A DNA stretch of 64,000 nucleotides from an uncultured Cellvibrionales bacterium. Its GTDB lineage: Bacteria; Pseudomonadota; Gammaproteobacteria; Pseudomonadales; Cellvibrionaceae. The notes under the pieces were generated by a model, which was not told the DNA's origin, ran no database searches, and saw only the letters and a program-made list of their open reading frames with translations. The position numbers and the translations under genes were made by a program. Of the stretch, positions 27,384-34,071 are shown in pieces (positions within the stretch are counted from its first letter, which is position 1; each line of letters opens with the position of its first letter). Location: contig CAJWBQ010000003.1 of NCBI GenBank assembly GCA_913020115.1, positions 1 to 64,000 of the forward strand. The letters run 5' to 3'.

Positions 27384-28856
27384 ATGAACAATAGTGTAGC
27401 GAGTACGGACAATAGTACCTTGTGGATTGTGATTGGCTACTTGGTATTTGTAACCCTAATCGGTATGGCCCTGTCTCGGCGCAACCGAAGTTCCAGCGAC
27501 TGGGCCTCCGCCAGTGGCGGCATGGGCCTATGGCTGGTCGCCGCTGGCGTTGCGGGCACGCGAATTGGCGGCGTCGGCACCTATGGTGTAGCCAGTGATG
27601 TAATGAAAACTGGGCTGTGGAACCTGTGGTATGGAATCAATACTTTCCTAGCCTTTGCTTTGGTGGGATTCTTTTTCATTATTCCCTACAGAAGATTAAA
27701 TTTAACCACTGTGGGCGAAATCTTTAGCCGCAGATTCAATTCGCGACGCGCGAGAGTTTTAACAAGCTTATGCGTGCAAAGTGAATACTTTATCATCAGT
27801 GTTATTGAACCCTATATCATCGGCCTAATTCTTTCCGGGATTCTCGGCATTCCTTTAGGTTATGGCATTTTGATTGGCGCCTTTATCATAATTAGTTACA
27901 CGGCCATGTCTGGTATACAGGGCACGTCCTACACAAATATTATTCACTGTAGCGTTATTATATGCTCTCTAGGAACCATTGCTTATCTAGCCATGGGGAA
28001 TCTCGGCGGCTGGGACGGTGTCGTCAGTAAAACAAATATCGCACTAGATACTGCCAACATTGATCAAGCCAGTTGGTGGAGCCTAATTGGTCTGGGCTGG
28101 CTGCCCGTGATCGCTATGTTTTTTTCAGCCACAATTCACACGCCAGGCGCATCAATCTACGTCAACTATGCAAGTTCGGCGAAAAGTGAAAAAATATTAA
28201 TACCTGCATTTCTACTCGCCGGACTAATTGGCGCTGCAATGCCAATACTCTCTGGAATTATAGGTATTGAAGCCGTGGCGCAGTATGGCGCTGAAACTGA
28301 GCTAAAGGGTTTCACCAGTATTACTCGATTGGCCACCGATACAGGGCCCATTATGGGAGGCATAGCCATGGCCGCCATTCTTGCCGCATTGATTTCTTCT
28401 GCCGGTCCAATCTTACTTGGCGGCTCCACAATGTTTGTGAATGACTGGATGCCAAAATCAAACGAGCTATCGTCTGGAGATAAGCTTAAGGCCTACCGCG
28501 TAGTCAGTGTTGTCTACGGTTTAGTGGCTGCAGCTATCGCTTACCTAGCCAACTTTTCCTCCATCATGGGCGTTCTGCTACTGGCTTTTGCTATGGTTGT
28601 GCCGCCGGCTATTGCGATCACTTTTGTGATCTATTGGAAAAGAACAACGGAACAAGGAGTTTACTGGGGAATGGCCGCAGGTTATGGGGGCGGTTTACTC
28701 GCCTGGGCCGTAAATACTTGGTTCGGTTTTGGCCCCTCTCCGGCCTACAGCACTACGCTATTACCTCTACTGATAGTGCCACTGGTCTCGCTCTTAACAC
28801 CTCAAGAATCAACACTCGCAAAAGCTTTTTATCAGCAGTTGAAACCCGCCCAATAG
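27384..28856 (+). CDS. Sodium:solute symporter family protein
   Basis: A 490-residue membrane protein of the SSS family (PF00474) with about 13 hydrophobic segments. 'SSDWASASGGMGLWLVAAG' and 'TRIGGVGTYGVASD' near the N-terminus match the first broken helix that forms the sodium and substrate sites, and 'GLGWLPVIAMFFSATIHTPG' lies in the core. The substrate cannot be told from sequence. It follows tesB by 38 bases and may be co-transcribed. Confidence 0.88.
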   Translation: MNNSVASTDNSTLWIVIGYLVFVTLIGMALSRRNRSSSDWASASGGMGLWLVAAGVAGTRIGGVGTYGVASDVMKTGLWNLWYGINTFLAFALVGFFFIIPYRRLNLTTVGEIFSRRFNSRRARVLTSLCVQSEYFIISVIEPYIIGLILSGILGIPLGYGILIGAFIIISYTAMSGIQGTSYTNIIHCSVIICSLGTIAYLAMGNLGGWDGVVSKTNIALDTANIDQASWWSLIGLGWLPVIAMFFSATIHTPGASIYVNYASSAKSEKILIPAFLLAGLIGAAMPILSGIIGIEAVAQYGAETELKGFTSITRLATDTGPIMGGIAMAAILAALISSAGPILLGGSTMFVNDWMPKSNELSSGDKLKAYRVVSVVYGLVAAAIAYLANFSSIMGVLLLAFAMVVPPAIAITFVIYWKRTTEQGVYWGMAAGYGGGLLAWAVNTWFGFGPSPAYSTTLLPLLIVPLVSLLTPQESTLAKAFYQQLKPAQ

Positions 28857-28883
28857 CGAGTGCTAATACCAATCCAAGAGGCG

Positions 28884-28902
28884 AGCTGGATCGCTACCAG
28901 CT
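28884..28902. terminator. Weak hairpin between convergent genes
   Basis: AGCTGG and CCAGCT pair around a seven-base loop, in the gap between the symporter gene and the convergent 96-residue gene. The right arm touches the stop codon of the latter. There is no T run, so it is only a weak terminator candidate. Confidence 0.3.
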
Positions 28903-29192
28903 TATGCCTCGTCGAACATCTGAATAGAATAACCGCTTTCTACCGCCTCTTTCAGAACTTTGTCTGCTGCTAAGACCCGCTTATCACTCAGTAATTTTGC
29001 TTCTACTAATTTGCGCTTTTCGATCTCAACTTCTGTGAAGCCCGATTTATACAAATAAATTTTGCACAACTGCTCTGCACCAAACAAATCTTGGAAATTG
29101 ACATAGACAATGAAAGGCATAGATTGCCCCTCTTTAATATCGTCCATGTCGTGCTTAGCAATACCTGTGGCTGAAAAAATATACATACTCAT
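28902..29192 (-). CDS. Conserved-looking small protein of unknown function
   Basis: A 96-residue soluble protein that I do not recognise. The first half looks like beta strands ('MPFIVYVNFQDLFGAEQLCKIYLY' in part), the second half like charged helices ('VEIEKRKLVEAKLLSDKRVLAADKVLKEA'). No signal peptide or catalytic motif is visible. The start ATG lies 21 bases after the rapA stop on the same strand, so it is probably transcribed with rapA. An ATG two codons later is an alternative start. Confidence 0.6.
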   Translation of the reverse strand: MSMYIFSATGIAKHDMDDIKEGQSMPFIVYVNFQDLFGAEQLCKIYLYKSGFTEVEIEKRKLVEAKLLSDKRVLAADKVLKEAVESGYSIQMFDEA

Positions 29193-29213
29193 TTCCTAAA
29201 TAGATAAACAGAA

Positions 29214-32030
29214 CTAAACCGCCACAATCACTCGCAGTGAATCTAAACGAACTCGAGTATTTTGCAGATACTCCCTCAGCAACTCTGTGTCAGCCTCGAC
29301 TTTTTCAATCTCAGATTGACGGATATTTGGGTTAACCGCCGCCAGCGCTCGCAAACGCTCTGATGCCGAAGATTGTTCTAGTTCCATTTTGGCTACTGCT
29401 TCCGCCACAATTTCCGTGTGGTGCGGCTGCGCCAATAACTCTACTTTATCAATCATTACGCCCAACTCTTTACGGGTGTGGCGCACCAAGTCTTGGGCCG
29501 TGTTACGCGGTACTTTCTGCACCAATTGATCCAGTTTTTCTTCGGACAAAATATGACTTAGATCGGTGCCCTTGCTATCGATCACCACCCGTACACTCGT
29601 GAGTGGTAAATAGCGCGAAAGCTGTAAGGCACGAGGCGCTGTATTTTTAATAAGCAAGGTCGCTTCAAGCAGTAAGGTTCCTGGTTTCAAAGGCGGCAAT
29701 TTAATTGTGCACAACGCGGTATTGCCAAAATCACCACCAAAAACCATATCCATTGAGCCGGTCACCATAGGGTGCTCCCAGCTTAAGAAATGAATATCAT
29801 CCCTCGACAGCGCCGTGTCCCGATGAAAAGTGGCTGTGAGCCCGCCCTCAGGCAAGCCAGGGAAGTGGCTTTGTTGCATGTGGTCGCTGGGGTGCAGCAC
29901 GATGCTCGTTGCACTGTGGCGCTCCTGGTCTACGCCAAATTGATCGTAAACCGATTCCATATAGCTCGTGAGTTCAAGGCGCTGCTCACTGTCCAAGATA
30001 TCGTCAACGATGGTTTCAGCGCCTTGCTTATTGCAGGAGTTTAACTCCAATAAGCGATCTCGGCCGTCGTGTAAGCGCTGCAGCAACTCGGCGCAATACT
30101 CACTGGACTTAGTCACTAGCTCGTCCATCCGGTCGGTATCAGTCGGGTCGCTGATACACTCATTCAATTCGTCGCTGTATTTTTCGAAAACTGCCTGCCC
30201 TGCTGCGCAGGATTGCTCGAAACTGTTTAAGCCTTCGTCATACCAACGAGAAAGCACTTCCGTTTCACTGAACTCCACAAAAGGCACGTGAATGTTGACA
30301 GTATTCCGCTGACCAATACGGTCGAGTCGGCCTATACGCTGCTCGAGTAAATCGGGGTTATCTGGAAGATCAAACAAGACTAAATGTTGTGCAAATTGAA
30401 AGTTACGGCCTTCACTGCCAATTTCCGAACACAGTAAGAGCTGAGCATCCTCCTCTTCATCGGCAAAATAAGCCGCCGCCCTATCGCGTGCAATAAGAGA
30501 CAGCCCCTCATGAAAAGCCGAGCAAGCAATACCTTCGCGATAGCGCAAATGTTCGTCCAGAGCGATGGCCAGCGAAGCTTTCGCACAGATCAACAAAACT
30601 TTCTCGCTCCTGTGCTCTTTGAGCCAGGACACCAACCATGCCAGCCTAGGGTCGTTTACTAAGTCATCGTCAAGCGCATCGTTTTGCAGCAATGGATAGG
30701 TATGTAATTGACGAGCCGGAAAACCATCAATGTTGTTGCGCGTATTGCGAAACAGCACACGGCCAGTGCCATGCCTGTCCAAAAGTGCGTGGGTAGCCTG
30801 ATCAATAGCGTCTGCCTGCTCACCTTCTAGGAACTGAGCCTTAATGGTCGCAGACCGCTCTTCACCAAGATAGGTGTGTAAATCAGCAAAGGCTTCGTTA
30901 ATTTGCGCAGTACTTGCACTCGTATCTTCATCGAGCAAAGCCATCAAACCTTGAACCAAGTGATTCACCGGCTCGTAACCTGCTTCCTCCTCAATGAACG
31001 CGTTTAAACTGTAATAGCGATCTGGGTCCAGAAGGCGCAATCGGGCAAAATGACTTTCAATGCCCAATTGTTCAGGAGTGGCCGTTAATAGCAGCAAACC
31101 TCGAGCAACCTGTGCAAGCGCTTCTACACATTGGTATTCTGGGCTGGCCTCAACCGTGCCGTCCTCCCGCTGGTGCCAGCGAAGGTGATGGGCTTCGTCC
31201 ACCAATAATAAATCCCAATCAGCCTCAAGTGCCTCAGCCTGCCTCTCACTGTTTTCCGTCAAGAATGACAAAGAACAAAGAACCAGCTGCGCCGACTCAA
31301 AGGGATTGTCGTCCAGTTCCAAACAACGCTCGTCATCTAGAACGGTGAAATGTAAATTGAAACGGCGCAACATCTCCACTAACCACTGATGTAGCAAACT
31401 ATCTGGCACAACAATGAGGGCTCGACTAGAGCGACCCGTGTGCAACTGCTGATGCAGAATCAGCCCAGCTTCAATGGTTTTACCTAGGCCTACTTCGTCT
31501 GCTAGCAATACTCTTGGGGCATAGCGATTGCCCGCTTCATGGGCAATGTACAACTGGTGAGGTAAGAGCTGAACCCGAGGCCCCAGCAAACCCGCCACCG
31601 GCGATTGCTGAAGTCGACGCATGTGCGACAATGTTTCGCGGCGCAGCTTATAGCGCGGCAACTTATCAACTTGGCCAGAAAAAAGACGATCCCGTGGCGA
31701 GCTGAATTGCACAAAGCAATCTAACTCCAACTCTGGCCACTGTAACTCTTCGCCGTCGTCTCCCAAACCGGCGTATAATAAGCAACCGTTAAGATCGTTC
31801 ACCCCAGTAATGGTGAGTGACTCCCCTTCTAGATTGTTAATCTTTTCGCCCACATTGTATTCAACGCGGCTTATGGGGGCGTTGTCTATGGCATAGGTTC
31901 TACGTTCACCTACCGCAGGAAAAGCCAGCGTCACACGCCGATCAAGTATCTCTACAACCATACCCAAGCCGAGATCGACCTCAGTGTTGCTAATCCAACG
32001 TTGACCTGGAACAAATGTAGAAGGAGCCAT
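29214..32030 (-). CDS. rapA: RNA polymerase recycling ATPase RapA (HepA)
   Basis: A 938-residue SWI2/SNF2-family ATPase that binds core RNA polymerase and helps recycle it after termination. The N-terminal Tudor-like domains start 'GQRWISNTEVDLGLG'. Walker A lies in 'LADEVGLGKTIEAG' (176-189), motif II is 'VDEAHHLRW' near 277, and the second lobe has 'LLCSEIGSEGRNFQFAQ' and 'IGRLDRIGQ'. The RapA-specific C-terminal domain is complete ('HPMVTGSMDMV'). Length is slightly below E. coli's 968. Confidence 0.95.
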   Translation of the reverse strand: MAPSTFVPGQRWISNTEVDLGLGMVVEILDRRVTLAFPAVGERRTYAIDNAPISRVEYNVGEKINNLEGESLTITGVNDLNGCLLYAGLGDDGEELQWPELELDCFVQFSSPRDRLFSGQVDKLPRYKLRRETLSHMRRLQQSPVAGLLGPRVQLLPHQLYIAHEAGNRYAPRVLLADEVGLGKTIEAGLILHQQLHTGRSSRALIVVPDSLLHQWLVEMLRRFNLHFTVLDDERCLELDDNPFESAQLVLCSLSFLTENSERQAEALEADWDLLLVDEAHHLRWHQREDGTVEASPEYQCVEALAQVARGLLLLTATPEQLGIESHFARLRLLDPDRYYSLNAFIEEEAGYEPVNHLVQGLMALLDEDTSASTAQINEAFADLHTYLGEERSATIKAQFLEGEQADAIDQATHALLDRHGTGRVLFRNTRNNIDGFPARQLHTYPLLQNDALDDDLVNDPRLAWLVSWLKEHRSEKVLLICAKASLAIALDEHLRYREGIACSAFHEGLSLIARDRAAAYFADEEEDAQLLLCSEIGSEGRNFQFAQHLVLFDLPDNPDLLEQRIGRLDRIGQRNTVNIHVPFVEFSETEVLSRWYDEGLNSFEQSCAAGQAVFEKYSDELNECISDPTDTDRMDELVTKSSEYCAELLQRLHDGRDRLLELNSCNKQGAETIVDDILDSEQRLELTSYMESVYDQFGVDQERHSATSIVLHPSDHMQQSHFPGLPEGGLTATFHRDTALSRDDIHFLSWEHPMVTGSMDMVFGGDFGNTALCTIKLPPLKPGTLLLEATLLIKNTAPRALQLSRYLPLTSVRVVIDSKGTDLSHILSEEKLDQLVQKVPRNTAQDLVRHTRKELGVMIDKVELLAQPHHTEIVAEAVAKMELEQSSASERLRALAAVNPNIRQSEIEKVEADTELLREYLQNTRVRLDSLRVIVAV

Positions 32031-32109
32031 GCTTTAACCTTTTATTGTGGACAGGCGGAACAAATTTTTAGGGCGCGGATTATAGCAGTATTTTGGAGTC
32101 ACAAGCTAA

Positions 32110-32133
32110 GGGCTTTTGGCCTCATTAAAGCCC
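32110..32133 (-). terminator. Weak terminator of the lipoprotein gene
   Basis: GGGCTTT and AAAGCCC form a seven-pair stem with a ten-base loop overlapping the lipoprotein stop codon. It is followed on the minus strand by only a short T-rich stretch, so it would attenuate rather than fully stop transcription into rapA. Confidence 0.35.
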
Positions 32134-32457
32134 AGAGCCACCACAAGCTTCCGGCTGATAACCGATAACATCCGGATTTGCACAGGCAGTGCATGCGTTT
32201 TCTATAGTTTGCCATCGAGACGAGGGGCAAGGGCTTGTGACACAGCGCGTGCCTGTATCTATCTGTGCACACACTGGCTGATAGTCTGTGGGGCACATTC
32301 TTGGTCGCTCATCTGAATTACAAGCAACCCACGTGGGCACGGAGGGTTTAGGGGCTGAGTGAACTGACTTGTTTTCCGAGCAAGCCACTAGCAGCCACGC
32401 CCCTACAAAAAGTGAAAACAAAGCTGTTATCCGCCGCCTTGCTAGTATATGTTGCAT
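32125..32457 (-). CDS. Cysteine-rich lipoprotein with Kazal-like spacing
   Basis: A 110-residue lipoprotein. The signal peptide ends in the lipobox 'LVAC' with lipidated Cys26; the next residues are Ser-Glu, compatible with outer-membrane sorting. The mature part has eight more cysteines (46, 55, 63, 72, 77, 89, 92, 105). 'MCPTDYQPVCAQ' resembles the 'CP.xYxPVC' core of Kazal-type inhibitor domains, and 'ACTACANPDVIGYQPEAC' the end of such a domain, but the middle is shorter than in a classical Kazal fold. A protease-inhibitor role is a guess. It lies upstream of rapA on the same strand. Confidence 0.65.
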   Translation of the reverse strand: MQHILARRRITALFSLFVGAWLLVACSENKSVHSAPKPSVPTWVACNSDERPRMCPTDYQPVCAQIDTGTRCVTSPCPSSRWQTIENACTACANPDVIGYQPEACGGSGL

Positions 32458-32584
32458 TGTTTTGCCCCTAAATCTAAGGTGGGTAGCCGGATATACCGCT
32501 ATTTAAGATAGCCTTCGGCCATGCCTTTTTCCACTTTAGAACTATATTTGTTACAGTGCCCGTTTTTTCAGAGAGAGAATCGTC

Positions 32585-34033
32585 TTGTTTGCAGAATTAC
32601 AGTTAGATAAACAGCTACTTCGTGCCCTAGAAAAACTGGGCTTGGAAACACCCACCGAAGTACAGTCGCAGACAATTCCTCTGGCTCTAGCCGGCAGCGA
32701 CCTACTTGTGAACGCCCATACCGGCAGCGGCAAAACGGCGGCCTTCCTGCTGCCCAGCCTGCACAAGTTACTCACTGAGCCCTCCAAACTCCATGGTACG
32801 CGCCTACTCGTGCTATCTCCTACTCGAGAGCTGGCTCGCCAGCTGTTCAAAAACTGTAAGGACCTGATTCAGTTTTGTCCCCTACAGGTGGGCTTGATGA
32901 TGGGCGGTGACGAATTCAAATATCAGCGCGCCATGCTGCGCAAAGACCCTGAGATACTCATTGCTACACCCGGTCGACTTTTAGAACATATAAAACACGA
33001 ACACGCGGAACTCAGCAATCTGGAAGTTCTAGTATTGGACGAAGGTGATCGCATGCTCGACATGGGCCTCAGTGACGACGTACTGGAAATCGTTCGTGCC
33101 TGTAAGCCTGAGCGTCAAACCATGCTGTTTTCAGCCACCCTCGCGCACACAGGCGTGCGTAAAATAGCCCAGCAGATACTCAGAGCCCCTAAAAGTTTGA
33201 CTTTGAGTACTGCCCAAGATCAACACAGCAATATCCGCCAGCAAGTTATTCTAACCGACGATGCGGCCCACAAAGATCGCGTGCTCACATGGCTTCTTTC
33301 CAATGAAAAATATGAGAAGGCGCTAATTTTTACCAATACTCGTGATTACACCAACAAATTGGGCGGATTTCTACGCTACCACAACATTGAAGCCGGGGTA
33401 CTTCACGGTGAAATGGAGCAAGACGCTCGCAACCAGATTATGACCCAATTACGGTATGGGAAAATTAAAGTACTTGTGGCCACCGATGTGGCGGCTCGAG
33501 GCCTAGATGTCAAAGGCATCGACCTGGTAATTAATGTGGACATGGCTCGCAGTGGTGATGACTATATTCACCGCGTAGGTCGAACCGGTCGAGCGGGTGC
33601 AAGCGGTACAGCCATCACCTTCATCAGTGCCCCAGATTGGAACTTGATGAGTACCGTTGAGCACTACTTACAAATTCGCTTCGAAAAGAGAGCAATCAAA
33701 GGGCTTGAGGCGGCGTTTAAAGGCCCCAAAAAAATCAAAAGCTCTGGTAAGGCTGCAGGTAGCAAAGTCAACAAGGAAAAGCGCAAAGCCCGAAAAGAAG
33801 CCGCTGAAATGCCTGACGAAGCACCCAAGACAAAACAGCGTTTGCGCGACAAAAAGAATATAGGTAAGCGACGGGCACCCAGTAAAGAAGGAAGCACAAC
33901 ACCTGAGAAAACTAACAATAAGAGTAAAAGCGCAGCACCTAAAACACCGGCAAAACCAACTTGGGGTGAACCCTCAGCTTGGCAGAAAGATGGCTGGGCC
34001 CCAATGAAAAAGAAAAAGAAAACTGAAGAGTAG
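32585..34033 (+). CDS. srmB: DEAD-box-family RNA helicase, SrmB-like
   Basis: A 482-residue ATP-dependent RNA helicase. Q motif 'TPTEVQSQTIP', Walker A 'AHTGSGKTA', 'PTRELA', motif III 'SAT', 'VATDVAARGLD' and 'HRVGRTGRAG' are standard, but motif II reads DEGD (152-155) instead of DEAD. The basic C-terminal tail includes 'RLRDKKNIGKRRAPS', which matches the tail of E. coli SrmB ('RHRDTKNIGKRRKPS'), a helicase for early assembly of the large ribosomal subunit. The start is a TTG preceded by GAGAGAGA; no upstream ATG is in frame. The SrmB assignment is by tail similarity and could be another ribosome-assembly helicase. Confidence 0.85.
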   Translation: MFAELQLDKQLLRALEKLGLETPTEVQSQTIPLALAGSDLLVNAHTGSGKTAAFLLPSLHKLLTEPSKLHGTRLLVLSPTRELARQLFKNCKDLIQFCPLQVGLMMGGDEFKYQRAMLRKDPEILIATPGRLLEHIKHEHAELSNLEVLVLDEGDRMLDMGLSDDVLEIVRACKPERQTMLFSATLAHTGVRKIAQQILRAPKSLTLSTAQDQHSNIRQQVILTDDAAHKDRVLTWLLSNEKYEKALIFTNTRDYTNKLGGFLRYHNIEAGVLHGEMEQDARNQIMTQLRYGKIKVLVATDVAARGLDVKGIDLVINVDMARSGDDYIHRVGRTGRAGASGTAITFISAPDWNLMSTVEHYLQIRFEKRAIKGLEAAFKGPKKIKSSGKAAGSKVNKEKRKARKEAAEMPDEAPKTKQRLRDKKNIGKRRAPSKEGSTTPEKTNNKSKSAAPKTPAKPTWGEPSAWQKDGWAPMKKKKKTEE

Positions 34034-34041
34034 GATATGAA

Positions 34042-34071
34042 GGTTTAAACTCGGTTCGCCGAGTTTAAACC
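34042..34071. terminator. UUCG-capped hairpin between convergent genes
   Basis: A perfect 13-pair stem (34042-34054 with 34059-34071) with the very stable loop TTCG. It lies eight bases after the srmB-like stop codon, and its right arm contains the stop codon of the convergent GGDEF-EAL gene. No T run follows on either strand, so it may stabilise 3' ends or terminate weakly in both directions. Confidence 0.6.
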
